Assembly (NCBI GenBank): GCA_022497155.1
Contig: MU385723.1
Span: 744,001-808,000 of the forward strand
From: Whalleya microplaca
Taxonomy: Eukaryota > Ascomycota > Sordariomycetes > Xylariales > Xylariaceae
Direction of reading: 5' to 3'
Length of the DNA: 64,000 nt
The position numbers and the translations under genes were made by a program. Below the pieces are notes generated by a model. It made no database searches. It was not told the origin of the DNA and saw nothing but the letters and a program-made list of their open reading frames with translations. Shown here in pieces: positions 45,193 to 56,292 of the stretch; within the stretch, counting starts at the first letter, position 1; each line of letters opens with the position of its first letter.

Positions 45193-45917
45193 TTAGTCGA
45201 AAGGATTGGTTCGGGTTCCCCACCAGGTCAAGAACAGTGACAGACCAACTGTCTCGAAGACTTTGGCAGCAGCACTGACGGCCACGGTGTCAACAGCGCG
45301 CTTCTCAGTGAAGAGTTGTTGTAGGAACTATGAGGCCCATGTCAGTAATTGCTCGACGGCTTATGCGCAACTTGTATCGCATAGAGTACAAAACATACCG
45401 TAGGCGCGGAGGTGGCGGCGAAGATCAGACCACCCAGGTACGCAGCACCCTTGTAGCTGAGCGTGCCGGTGGCGTTGATTAGGGCTCCGACGCCGTAGGA
45501 TTGCAGAGCAGAGCCGACCAGCGACGTGCCCCAGGCCACGGCGGTGGAGGACGCTTCCCTGGAGTGAATGAACTCCTCCTTGGTGTTGGCGGACTTGGCT
45601 CGCTGGTAGGTTTGGCCGAATAGCGGTGCCATCACTGCGTATGTATGAGCAAGGTTGGGACTTCCATGACGTTGGGATTAAGGTGAGATCTCACCTGCGA
45701 GCTCGACACCATGGTTGAAGACGGTTCCGAGGGCAATGGCCGAGGGCTTGACGGGAGGAAGGTCTGGATAAAGTTGTCAGTTTATAAGACAGAGAAAGAG
45801 GGCCCCTCGGGACTGGTCTGCCAGCTGCCCGAGGTGATGATATGAACATTGAAGCTCGTAAGCCTCAATTATCATCCCTAGAGTAAGTATGAAATATTAC
45901 TTACACTTCAGAGACAT
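45193..45917 (-). CDS. DUF1761 family membrane protein
   Basis: Four exons (45917-45905, 45763-45695, 45634-45399, 45327-45193) give 150 residues. The protein starts MSLKYLPPVKPSAIALGTVFNHG. It then has hydrophobic segments (AVAWGTSLVGSALQSYGVGALI, AAYLGGLIFAATSAPT, VFETVGLSLFLTWWGT) and ends TRTNPFD. This alternation of helices matches the DUF1761 (small integral membrane protein) group of filamentous fungi, with no known biochemical role. Exon 1 is only 13 nt (ATG TCT CTG AAG T) and ends at a GTAAGT donor. All other junctions are in phase. A naive start further in (MMAPLFGQ) would drop the first conserved part. The family name is from memory of the pattern and is less certain than the gene model. 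Confidence 0.82.
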
Positions 45918-47115
45918 GATGACGGATTATATCGTTACGAATTAAATGTTCTTGAAAATCGTGCTCGATTAATTCGTGTAGATAATAACGGTTTGTTTGT
46001 GGTGTTGAAGATAGGACGACGTTGAAGAAGAGTTCAAGCTTTATATCACCACGCTATGTATCGATGACGAAAGCACATCAAGCAGGAACAATGATCCGAT
46101 GCCCCTAGGAGCCTCAATTGCTGAATTTGATTGACTAGCAGCATTTTTCATCGTCATTACACTCAAACAAGCTCTCTGCTTTGAAGCCTCCGGCCTCTTG
46201 GTTCAACATGACGTAGTTTGATGTCACCAGGTCATTGGTGCACATCCTGACATCGTGGAACACAGACTTACCTAGTATGTACTTGTACATATACATACAA
46301 TTACAAATGGACGAGTCTAGCCTACCTAGAAAACCCACGCCCATTTGTGTTTTCAATCTCATTTCCTTACAGGTGACACAACTTAACTTTATACAAATAT
46401 GACTTGAGGTGGTGCTGAGCTAATAAAGTGAGCTAGGGTTGATTTTCTAAGTGCTGTTGTTGTTCATTTTATTACTTAGCTCATTTCAAGGGTTTAGTAC
46501 GACTAAACATGTAATGAGTGTTTTAGATATATGATGTGTAAAACATTCAATTCTCTCAGTCTGATATTGTCGCTGTCGCAGTTAATGCTTCATTTAGCTA
46601 GTGTCCATATTATCATTGAGATATATTTTGACAAGATCAATGTGGCCAATGAATAAGTACCTGGGTATTATGAGTCCAGATTTATACCATTTCAACAGCT
46701 ACAAAGGTCATGTAGCTCCACAGCATTTCCCGCCAGATGTGACAATACAAATGCCAACCTTATTGAGTGTCTCGGAAGTTGAAGCTTGATGGGAGATATT
46801 AACCTGCTTGTTTGACCAGGGTCAATTATGCAGTTGGTAGTGTGCATTGCAGATGGAACAGCCCCCAAGATAACCTTACGTTACAAAGAAAATGGATAAC
46901 AGCTTCTGGGGAGAGCCAACACATCTTTCGATATGTAACTATAAAAAGAAACGCCGCCTAACACATCTGGTAGATTAAATGTAGTCGCTTGGGATGTTTT
47001 GACCTTTCGTATGCTTTTGTCTTGCTTTGGTGGACATGGGAGGGCTGACACTATTTGATGAGGAAATACAACACCAGACGCCAGAGCATTTCAAGTCCTA
47101 CGAGATTTATGAACT
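45918..47115. other. Divergent spacer, DUF1761 / DUF3176
   Basis: About 1.2 kb, mostly A/T-rich, acting as upstream flank of both genes. The open frames at 46135-46362 (minus) and 46601-46789 (plus) are unsupported. A short purine-rich stretch precedes the DUF3176 start. Confidence 0.35.
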
Positions 47116-49349
47116 ATGGATCCCAACCTGAACAACAATACAGTGACTTCTAAAACCCAAATTTCTCATACATCCAGCAGCAATTTTGTAAACCCCAATT
47201 CCGAAGCGCGCCCATTGTACCGCAGTACATCAGACCCCGTACCCGAGTACAACTCTCCTAGAGAACTCAAGAGAGCCATCGTTTGGGCTTGGAAATGGGA
47301 AATCATAGCCGTCCTGGTATCAATTGCAGCCCTGTTCACTACGGTCGGTTTGTTGGCAAGATTCAACGGTCAAGAGCAGCCAACATGGCCTAAGGCAGTT
47401 AACCTAGGCGCCATCATATCAGTATGTTCCTTGATCATTAGGACAACATTGATGGTAGTTGTTGCAGAATGTAAGTGATATTCAAGAGTCCGAATATGAC
47501 ATTAATACTAATGATTTACTTCTAGCAATTAGCCAAGCACGATGGCGGTGGTTCAATGACAAGCAACGACCTTTGCGGGATCTTGACCGTTTCGATGCTG
47601 CTAGTCGTGGACTTTGGGGTTCCTTTAGACTTCTGTTTCTATCCTGGAAACCGTTAGTGTCTCAAAATTCAACGTCTTGTTTCAATGTTGACGAAATAAT
47701 ATAGCAACCTCGCACTTCTTGGTGCCGTCATCACGATTGCAGCTCTAGCCATCGACCCTTTCAGCCAGCAGGCTTTGAAGACGTACGTCTGCTATACTTC
47801 GACAGAAACCGGTGCATTTGTTCCTGTCGCTCAGTACGTTGATGGAACGGATATCTTACCAACCATAATGGACCAGGTGGTCTACTTATCCTCGCCCATG
47901 AAGGGGGTGATTGCCAACGGCTTCTCTATGAACGTCGAAAGTAGTGTCACCAATCTTACTTGTCCAACCGGTAACTGCACATTCCCTGACGTTGATGACA
48001 ATGGCATAACATATTCGTCGATGGGCTTCTGCTCTAGATGTCTTGATATTACCCATACCGTCACAAGGTCGGAGATGGTAGGCGGTCACTGGAACTATTC
48101 ATTGCCGAATGCGGCAATACAGGATGTCGGCACGGTAGCATCGGCATCATGGTTGACTTTATCAACCGAGCCACTAGTGACCAGTATGGTATACAACGGC
48201 ACATATCAGGACACAGTAAACTCCTCAATCTTGACTTTCACGCGTTCTTCTTGCACTTGGCAGGACTACACTCCGGAATACCACAGAAGGGCATCATCGG
48301 AATCTAAACAGACGGCGACAGGCTGGGACTGCAAGCACAAAAATGAGGAAAATCTATATCTACCAAACGATATCGATATCCTGGCGGCCAACTGTACTCT
48401 GTACCCATGTCTGCGAGACTACAGCGCCATAGTAAGAAATGGTATTCTTGAAGAAGAAGTGGTGTCCACAACCCCAGCACATAAATCGGGTGAAGATTTT
48501 GTCGTCACGCGGAATCCTTGCAATACCGCAAGTCCTCAAGTAGCGCCACGATCAGATGAGGGATGTCAATACGGGATGAACTCAAGTGTGTTTATTGGAA
48601 TCCACTTCTTTCTCGAAAACACACTCAAGGGGACTTGCAAATGGGACCAGGCAATCTACACCGACGACTCCATGCATGCCGAGTGCGACATGTCAGCATG
48701 GTGGCTCGACTGGCTTTACCAGAATGGCAACACGAGTCTGGCGGGGCTAGAAGGCTCATACGACAACCTGGCCACGGCAATCTCCAATCGCATGCGTACC
48801 GTCGGCAAGGCTTTCAACAGAGTCGATCCGGGCGTAGTCCCGGGGACTGCGCACTACTCCACGGTCTGTACCCGCTTTGACTGGTACTGGCTCATCCTGC
48901 CGGCTGCGCTCATCATCATGAGCATCTGCCTCCTCACGGCGATGGTCATGGAAAGCTGCCACGATCGCGTGAAGAACCCGGTGTGGAAGTCGTCGCTTCT
49001 GCCGTTGCTCTTCTACGGCGTTAGGCCAAACGATGGGGAAGAGAGCCAGCCCAACGCCGCTGCTAGTACGACAGAACATAATAACAACAACAGAGCAATG
49101 GACCTGAAGGAGATGCGCGACCGGGCTAATCACATCATGGTCACTTTCAAAAACGACGAGAAAAGGGGTAGTGGCTTCGTTATCGGTCAGAGTTCAGCGG
49201 AAAGAGCGCTGCCAAAATATTCTCATCGCAGGAATGTGAGCTCTGTGTCGTCGACGGCTCCTACCATTCCAGAATCAGACTTTGGGGATGGAAGTGAGCT
49301 GTGGGAAGATCCTAAGCTACAAGACTGGCGTAGAGATGGTATGTTGTAG
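47116..49349 (+). CDS. DUF3176 family membrane protein
   Basis: Three exons (47116-47470, 47526-47652, 47705-49349) give 708 residues. Two helices lie near the N-terminus (WEIIAVLVSIAALFTTVGLL and LGAIISVCSLIIRTTLMVVV). A motif ISQARWRWFNDKQRPLRDLDRFDAASRGLWGS follows, then a third helix (LALLGAVITIAALAIDPF). A large extracytosolic-looking region has many Cys and Asn-x-Ser/Thr sites (CPTGNCTFPD, NCTLYPC), then a last helix (WLILPAALIIMSICLLTAMVM) and a cytosolic tail. This is the DUF3176 plan, a family expanded in filamentous ascomycetes with unknown function. The big loop with paired cysteines may be a sensor or adhesion domain, which is an inference. Both introns use GT-AG sites (GTAAGT; GTTAGT) and are in phase. 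Confidence 0.9.
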
Positions 49350-50467
49350 ACTCTTGGTGTAGGTATATATGTATCTCGATTTCTACACTCCGAGCAAGTC
49401 ACCGAATCAGACTCAGCTTTGGGATTGGTCATAAACATCCCAGACAGTATGAGACGAAGGGGTATGACAAGGACGAGGGAAGTGGATGATGTCAACGAGT
49501 CCCATGAAGCCCATGATTTCAACCATCACACGACGTAGCATAAATACATAAGGTATAGCTCGAACTTTACTAGACCTAGTTTCCAATACTATCTCTTGAG
49601 CTATATACAAGGCGCAAATTCACATTTGTTTTAAGTGTCGATGAACACCGCCAAAGCAGCCCATGAGGCAAGTTTTAAATCAAGGACGCTGGTATCTTAA
49701 CCATTGGCCTCCTTCGATGTTCTGGGCTACCTAGTACTACTTGAATTATATGGATATACCCGGAAGAGGTCGTTATATGGCTAAATCGACTTTTCAATTG
49801 AAGTGAAGGTAAGAAGCTCGACCACCTATTTACCACAACGACTTCAACACCCTTTTGATCCCCGGTCATGTCACTTACACAACCAAAGACTGTTTTGCGT
49901 ACCAGTTATACGACGGGGGAATATACTAACTACATTAATTGTGATAAGCATACGGATAATAACTGTAATAACAAAGCTATATAGATTACGACACAATGAC
50001 TTGGTTCAGTACATCACTTGGCCATCACCGTATATGCCTCTCAAGTTGGCATCAGCAACCCGCAGGCACCACGGCGCCTACCATTAAGTCGATACTTCAA
50101 CAACCCACTTTCACTTTCGACGTTGATGTATTTCTGTTGTCATTCGTTTCAGATGACTCTCCCAGCAGACACTCAACTTCAATCCAGGCTCCAAGGACCA
50201 AGGTTCAATACAGCGAATCTTCAAATTCTTCAACTCTCCCTGAAAAGCCGACAAACCGTCCTGTCTCTGGCTTTACCTCTACTTCAACCTCTCTTTCAAC
50301 CTCTACTTCGACCTTTACTTCTACCTTTACTTCTACCTCTGCATCTACCTCTGCATCTATCTCTTCCCCTTTCAGCCCTAACTAGTACCCTTCTCATGGT
50401 GCAGAGGACTTTACTCGCCACAGAGTCCCCCTAGAGTTTCCATATCTAGAGGAAGTCCACCAAGGGA
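49350..50467. other. Flank and low-complexity C/T-rich tract before an unresolved locus
   Basis: After the DUF3176 stop the sequence is A/T-rich to about 49990. From 50100 to 50385 it turns into C/T-rich DNA whose plus-strand frame (49996-50385) reads as Ser/Thr repeats. The tandem units of about 6-12 bases (ctacttcaacctct type) run from about 50275 to 50375. Whether this is leader, coding or intron DNA of the next locus is unresolved. The same frame stays open past the TAG at 50383-50385, which hints at a gene with a missed intron. Confidence 0.4.
50275..50375 (+). repeat. Imperfect tandem repeat (acctctacttc units)
   Basis: About ten imperfect copies of a 6-12 base unit (acctctacttc, acctctgcatct) lie in a row. 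In one frame they encode alternating Ser and Thr. The copies differ by single substitutions, so the array is old or under mild constraint. Confidence 0.7.
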
Positions 50468-50947
50468 TTGGACGACAATGGCATCATGTTCCCGCCTGCC
50501 GTTGGGCTAGAATCGGCGAGGCCATCACAGGGTCCGTGGCCCGGCCCTCGGTTGACCGAGCCCCTTTCCATGCTTCAACAAGCCAGCAGAATGACGCAAA
50601 TCGACAGACAAGACTGGCTAGAAGGCACGATCGACTGTAACTGCCACAGACCCATGTCGCTGTCCAAGATCTTGATGTTCAAGAACAAGTATCAGCTGGC
50701 GCTGTACCGGTATCTTGGAGGGGTGATCACGCTGTCACATCTGTGTCCTTGTCCCTGTTGTCGAAACCCCGCTCACCTCGTCTTCGAGGCCGGGGAGGAC
50801 AGTCTCGCGCGCAACAATTGCGGGGGACTGGTGGCGAGACTGGTCTGTGAAGGAGTGGATGAATCATCGGAGAGCAGGTTGGCCTCTTGCTATCACCAGC
50901 CCTCCCAAACGTGGTCGCTCCATCTTCGGGCAACACGTAGGCAGTAG
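50468..50947 (+). CDS. Hypothetical Cys-containing protein, gene model unresolved
   Basis: An open frame of 159 codons has the start at 50468 supported only by frame (it need not be an ATG). It shows coding-like third-position G/C and two Cys clusters: CNCHR near residue 57 and CPCPCCR near 92-98, which could bind metal. It ends in a splice-donor-like stretch (cacgtaggc at 50934). Upstream, a second frame (about 50386-50640, ...EFPYLEEVHQ...WHHVPACRW) is equally protein-like, so at least one intron or frameshift must lie here. I do not recognise the product. It may be one gene together with 51084-51611. Confidence 0.35.
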   Translation: MDDNGIMFPPAVGLESARPSQGPWPGPRLTEPLSMLQQASRMTQIDRQDWLEGTIDCNCHRPMSLSKILMFKNKYQLALYRYLGGVITLSHLCPCPCCRNPAHLVFEAGEDSLARNNCGGLVARLVCEGVDESSESRLASCYHQPSQTWSLHLRATRRQ

Positions 50948-51083
50948 GTTCCGCCGTTAATCCCCACGAGGAAGATGGAAACAGAGTGAGGATTTGGGTG
51001 TGCGGGATATCCCCTACCTTGGCATAAGTCGTACTTGATGCTGTCCCTAGCAATATTCCTGCTCACACTACTGGCGAGGAAAT

Positions 51084-51611
51084 ATGATGGACGGATACGA
51101 GGAGGAGGCCATGCCCCCGAGCTCAGGCATGAGTACCCGTCAACCGAACGACGCAGAACTGCTATCCGAGTTCTCGTGCCTTCTCCACGATGATCTGAAA
51201 TCCTCCCACGGCGACCACCACCGCCACCGCCATCACCACAACCACCAGCACCAGCCGGCACCGCCCCCGTCCCCAGAGGACCCCTCCCCTCCCTATACCG
51301 AGATAACACTGGCCACCTCTCCACCCCGCATAGCCCAGGACTCCGACCTTTCTATCATTGACCCCGCGGTGCTTGCCCTCCAAGGGGGAATTGCGGAGCT
51401 ATCGGCACGGGCAGTCGAGGGCTGGGCTAGAGCTCTATCCGCCGCGGGATCCGCGAGCGGGAAGATAGCCGGCGGCTCCAACCGCGGCGTCGTTGCAAGC
51501 TCATCCAGTGACTCTGGAGAGTATGATGGGAGACGACGAAGACGATATCACCCCAGCTACGCGTCGTGGCGCGAAGCGAGGAAGACATGGATCATCGCGA
51601 AACCAGGATGA
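51084..51611 (+). CDS. Hypothetical His-rich, Pro-rich protein (possibly 3' exon)
   Basis: An open frame of 175 codons begins MMDGYEEEAMPPSSG. It has a His-rich run (HHRHRHHHNHQHQ), a PSPPYTEI motif resembling PPxY-type partners, an Ala-rich amphipathic helix (PAVLALQGGIAELSARAVEGWARAL) and a basic Arg-rich C-terminus ending RKTWIIAKPG. The composition differs from random, and the stop precedes a G-rich 3' flank. A frame open upstream past the ATG allows it to be the last exon of the locus starting near 50 kb. The acceptor ccctag at about 51043-51048 would fit. No family is recognised. Confidence 0.5.
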   Translation: MMDGYEEEAMPPSSGMSTRQPNDAELLSEFSCLLHDDLKSSHGDHHRHRHHHNHQHQPAPPPSPEDPSPPYTEITLATSPPRIAQDSDLSIIDPAVLALQGGIAELSARAVEGWARALSAAGSASGKIAGGSNRGVVASSSSDSGEYDGRRRRRYHPSYASWREARKTWIIAKPG

Positions 51612-53456
51612 TGAACATCTGATGACCGACCCTCTATTCCCACCTACCTAGCCAGCCCAAAGTCCATGAAGACCCCTTTGAATATGGGGGGGGCAGGGGG
51701 GGAATCTGTTACGATTATGGTGGATTGCTGATTCAGCTCATGTTGAGCATATGCTTTGTGAGACTCTACCGAGTCTTTTGTTGACTTCTATTAGGTGGCT
51801 TAGGATAGTACTCTAGGACTTTTTCAATGAAAAAGAACATTTGCTTGTTATATAACATAGTTTACACGAATGCCCCTTTTTCAGAACTATATGGATATAC
51901 CTGTGTCAAGTAGTTGACCTAGGCTTGAGCATACTTAGCCAAGGACCCAAGGCATAGCTAAACAAGGGTAACTACATGTAACCTGAATGGGCGACTATAC
52001 ATAATCCTTTTTGTGCCTATAAGAGAGGCTTTAATGCGGACGCCATCGTGAAATATAGACGTGAAATCTTACTGAGAGGGTTCTTTTAGGCAGCGACTTG
52101 CCTATACAAGGCGACAGTTAAGTCTCATGAGTAATTATGTATACAGTCATCGCCCTTCTCCTTCCTTTCCACTGGAAACTTGATATCCTCAACTGCCTTA
52201 TAGTTTGATAACACAGCGCTTTAGTGTTTGACAATGACAGGACAAGCAAATAGGACCCAAGGTTCCTGCACATATACTACTACCAGGTTGAAACTCGACG
52301 ATGATATCACTGGAAAATGCTCAGATAAGTTTCTCGTTCAACAAAGTCCTAATCCTCAGGTAAATGAAAATATATGAGCAGTCTTAGTTTCTACAATGAA
52401 AGGTAAGGTAGCCGGTGTTGAAACACACCGTACTACTACACTACTACATTGTCTTTGAAATCTAAAGACTCAGGTAGCTTCTAGATGCCAGAAGCTATAT
52501 CTGGCACCTCAGTATGTCAAGCCCACTACCATCACGCCAATAGGTAATAAATAGTCCCTTAATATAGCCATTCAACACTCCAGTATAAAAATTGCCAGAA
52601 AATGTTACTCATGTATAAATTTATACTTACATAATGTAAAATGACGTTTGGTGATAATTACCTGTGTAACAGAAAGGCAAGTAGACATTGCGTACAGGTA
52701 CTTACAAGTGTCCCAAGCGGGCTGGGCAAAGTCGCATGCCACTAATCCTAGGAGCATCCCCTCCGCCTGTGGCTTGAACGCGACGGGCAGCAACCTACCT
52801 ACGACCCGAGTTCGGCAACGCCCGCATGACGACGATGACGACGAGAGCTCCCGCATTCGAAAGGACCTGCAGTCCTGCACCATACAGACATACTCTCTGT
52901 AAACCGTACATACGGGGAATTTTCAACACAGTTATGAATTCTTCACGTTCTGACTGAATTAAACATATCATCCCATGGTCCTCGTAATAAGTAGTAGCCC
53001 AGCAGCCAAACTAGAAAAATCCTCGATTTTCACTTCTCGAGAAATAGCTTTCATCCTCTATGTATGATGCAGTGTGTGTGTGTGTGTGTGCTCTTTTTTT
53101 GCAAATTACCAACCATTCATTCGCTTTCAATGCCTTATTGAATACATAATGCATGTGACAACAACAACAACCACTTTTCGCTGAGGCAAAAGCATACATA
53201 CATATACTATGAATAATGCTGTTGTTGTTGTTGCAAAAAAAATTCTTTGAATCTTGCATGCTAGGAGTGAGTGAGAAGTGGGTGGCCCTACCTACCGGTA
53301 CCACCCCCTTCCTCTCATCCCAGCCCCAACAGAAAAAGAACTACATGTGTTATTCTCATTAATACCGAATTATGTAACTTTGTCTTCGTTTGATTCTTCT
53401 TTTTTAATGGCCTCAATCAAGTGTCACTTTAACAGTTGTTTGTTTGTCTTGTTCTT
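51612..53456. other. Gene-free interval with simple repeats
   Basis: Features seen are two G-runs near 51690-51702, an A/T-rich middle (51800-52640), a TG dinucleotide run at about 53072-53090, and CAA-type triplets near 53157-53172 answered by GTT-type triplets near 53219-53234, which could fold on each other. The pair of open frames at 52605-52902 has no support. This is the 3' flank of the hypothetical locus and of the NEM1-type gene. Confidence 0.4.
53072..53090 (+). repeat. TG dinucleotide microsatellite
   Basis: Roughly nine uninterrupted TG units lie in the gene-free region. This is an ordinary microsatellite, useful only as a marker. Confidence 0.8.
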
Positions 53457-55213
53457 TCACGTCATCATATGCTGCCCGTCCTCTCCGCCCCGTAATGCAA
53501 GCAAGGCCCTCGCGTCTGAGACGTACTGCAGCCCTTCCAGGAGAGGCACCAGGTGCAGCAGGTCGTTATCCGTAGGGTCGTTGATCCATCCTTGTATGGG
53601 AATCGCATTATCTGCATTAGCCTCGAGTCAGCCATGCTACCACCTATTGAGCCCGCCCCCTGAACCTGGAAGGCTAAAGGGGGGGGGGAGGGGGGAGGGA
53701 AATAAGGTTTCGAGAAGCCTGAGCCTCAACTCACTCACCTTGGTGGAACATGTAGCTCAGGGGACTGTTGTCCAGAATCATGACCTTGCTCAGGTCCGGT
53801 TCTATCGAGCTCAGATCCTTGATAAATGCGCCGTGTCTGAAGGTGCAATGCTGCCGATAGTATCGCCCGGAAAAGAACTTTCTCTCCGACTCCAGCCAGT
53901 CGATTACGGGATCAGCATATTCTTGTACTGATGCAGTGAAGACAACGAGATTAAACCATTTGCAAACCTTGACCACACAAGTTAGCTCCACGGTCCAGAT
54001 ACCAGTTCACGTCGACCATTGTCCTCACCTTTCGTAGAAATTCATCGCAGTGCGGCCGCTTGTGAACATAGTACAGGATTGGATGCTGGGGCCCGAGGGC
54101 CTGTTGACCACCACTCCCGACGTATGTTGTATTCAACCGCACTTCAACCATGTGACCAGAGCCCATTCTACCTCCTCTCGACATGCTGTGTATCAATGTC
54201 TCATCGAGATCGATTATCAGCGTTTTCAGGTTTTTGGGGTCGAGCGGCTCGCAAGGAATATACGAAGGCTGTCGCCGCGGTAATAATGGTCTCGGGGGAG
54301 CAGGTGTTTTAGGGTATCTCGTCAAAGCCCCGATAGGCGATGTAGGAGATTTGAGTTGGGCTGATAAGTCTGCCGAGGCCTCCCCGCTACTCGTGCTGCT
54401 GGTGGCGTTCGTAGACTGGGTTTTCTTATGCTTCCGTTTTCGCATGGCTTCGTCGCTGTTCAGCTTGATCCTTATCGACCTCCTCGTCGGTGTCGAGTCT
54501 TCGTTGGATTGTATGGACTTTGATCGCGTGTGACGGCCGGAAGCCCCGGAATTGCGACGGCTGCCCTCTGGTCTGTTGCTCACATCGGATTCCGATTCTG
54601 AAGACATACCTGAGGATGAAGACCCCGAGGTCATTGCTGGCCGGAAGGCCGTGAACGCATGCTTGCTTCTAGCATTTTGGCTAGGACGTCTAGACGCGGT
54701 TTTCTCATTATCCACAGCAATGTTTTCGTGGTAATCGGCAGCCAGTTTGCGCGTGTCGCCTCCGTATATACCAAACAAGGTCTTAAGCTGCCGTAAGGGA
54801 GCGAAGTTACCTTGGTCGTCGTAAAAACAAGCAACCAGGTAGACTCCGGGCGCGGCAATGGTGGACAGCACCCAGCGAAGAGAATTTACCAGACTGGTCG
54901 CTATGCGCGCAGGGATGACGTGCCACGAAAGAGACCGTATATTATTCGCTTCCTTGGAATCATTCTTTTCTAACAAGGGCGTCTTCTCGCCCGCGCTCTG
55001 AGAGTAACCTATGTTGCCGTTGTTATCGTATTGGTAATCAGTGGGTTCGGACGTGATGGCGCGTTTTTCGCCCGTCGATGTCTCGTCTGAGGGCTCCACG
55101 TTTTCATTAGAGGGTGCGACAGCTAGGCCGAGGTGGCTCAGGGAATTTGATCGCGAAGGTGCGGGACTGGAGGCTGGGGAGACTCGCGCGGATAAGATGT
55201 TGAGGGAGTTCAT
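53457..55213 (-). CDS. NEM1: Nem1-type FCP1/NIF phosphatase (nuclear envelope morphology)
   Basis: Three exons (55213-54029, 53967-53739, 53611-53457) give 522 residues. The N-terminal 130 residues include a hydrophobic stretch (VLSTIAAPGVYLVACFY, about 115-131) suggesting membrane attachment. A long Ser-rich basic linker follows. The phosphatase core starts LIIDLDETLIHS, with catalytic Asp335 and Asp337 and Thr339. It continues YYVHKRPHCDEFLRK, WFNLVVFTASVQEYADPVID, MILDNSPLSYMFHQDNAIPI and GWINDPTDNDLLHLVPLLEGL. Nem1 with Spo7 dephosphorylates the lipin Pah1 at the ER/nuclear envelope and so controls phospholipid and triacylglycerol synthesis. Length and order match. The linker here is longer than in yeast. 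Intron 1 ends GTCAAG. A G-tract (53679-53696) sits inside intron 2. All junctions are in phase. Confidence 0.93.
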
Positions 55214-55855
55214 CTTCCGGTTGACCTGCAAGCCATGAAGGGTTGTGACGTGTTCGCCAAACCAATTCTAGGGTGCTTGATGATGAAGAAGAAGGATTAT
55301 GGCAATGCAATCGCGGTCGGTAGGGCCGGACAAGACCAGACGACAGTGGTATCGCCTCTCCTCTCGTCCTCGTGCCCGCGTGTCGTCGACCGGATACGTA
55401 AATAGAAACGAAAGCTGAGGGTGGAAAGGTGAGGCGGGAAGGACTTTGGAAAAGTTTAATGAGGATTGGAGGTCTCGTTTTAAAGCGTTGGGTCAGGGTA
55501 TGAGGTCGTCACTGGCAGCAATGATGGGGCTGAATGATGGGGGAATATGGTTTTTTTTTTTTACTTCTCCTCGTCTACAATGCCTTTGCCTTTCATCCGG
55601 GGTATCATCAAACAAGTTTGGGGAATTTGGGGCCGCTGTGGAAGGGGATTAAACACGTTGTCGCGAGTAAGTTGACAGGAAGTGACCGAAGTGACAGAGG
55701 TGACAGTTGTGACAGCTGGTGCAAACAGTGCTTTTTGTCCTCTAACAGGCTCGAGCGTGGCAGCGAGTCCTGTCGTCTCCAAGGTTAAAAGGTCAGAAAA
55801 GCCCAGGGCAGCCCAAAGTATGTAACGGAGTCTGTATTGGTATGTGACGAGGTAT

Positions 55856-55887
55856 GCAGGCGATGCAGGCGATGCAGGCGATGCAGG
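55856..55887 (+). repeat. 9-bp tandem repeat, GCGATGCAG x3
   Basis: Three perfect direct copies of GCGATGCAG follow one partial copy (tatgcag) and are followed by gcgtgtac. It lies in the intergenic region, far from both start codons. Confidence 0.8.
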
Positions 55888-56254
55888 CGTGTACTGGAAG
55901 GTCTGTAGATAGGAAGTATTGTAGGCTTATGTTCCAATCAGCTGATGCACTTCTTAATGGGTGAACGTGCACTGGTCTCAGCAGCACTATTGGAAGCAAT
56001 ACATAGTTACCTAATGAAGGCCTACCGGGGTTCCCATATTAGCGTCATTGCGCCCGGTCCACCCGCCCAAACCGCTATAATACATTTGATATGTATATAT
56101 ATACATATACATACATACACATGTACATACCTAATGTACTTGGCCTACATACATATAGGTACCTAAGGCATGCCTACAAATACAGTACGTACGTGTGTAT
56201 GTACATATGTATGTACCATGTATATACCTGCCTGATAAGCCACCTAATAAACTG

Positions 56255-56292
56255 CCTACCTTGACTATCTAGGTAGGTATAGTCAAGGTAGG
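56255..56292. repeat. 14-bp perfect inverted repeat (hairpin)
   Basis: CCTACCTTGACTAT at 56255-56268 is matched by its reverse complement at 56279-56292 around a 10-base centre (ctaggtaggt). The surrounding 200 bases are full of GTATGT/ACATAC words, so it may be a by-product of that composition. Confidence 0.75.

Noticed and set aside
50018..50434. A Leu/Pro-rich 138-codon frame
   Set aside because: It reads the C/T-rich tandem repeat in a second frame. The repeat alone explains the leucine-proline periodicity.
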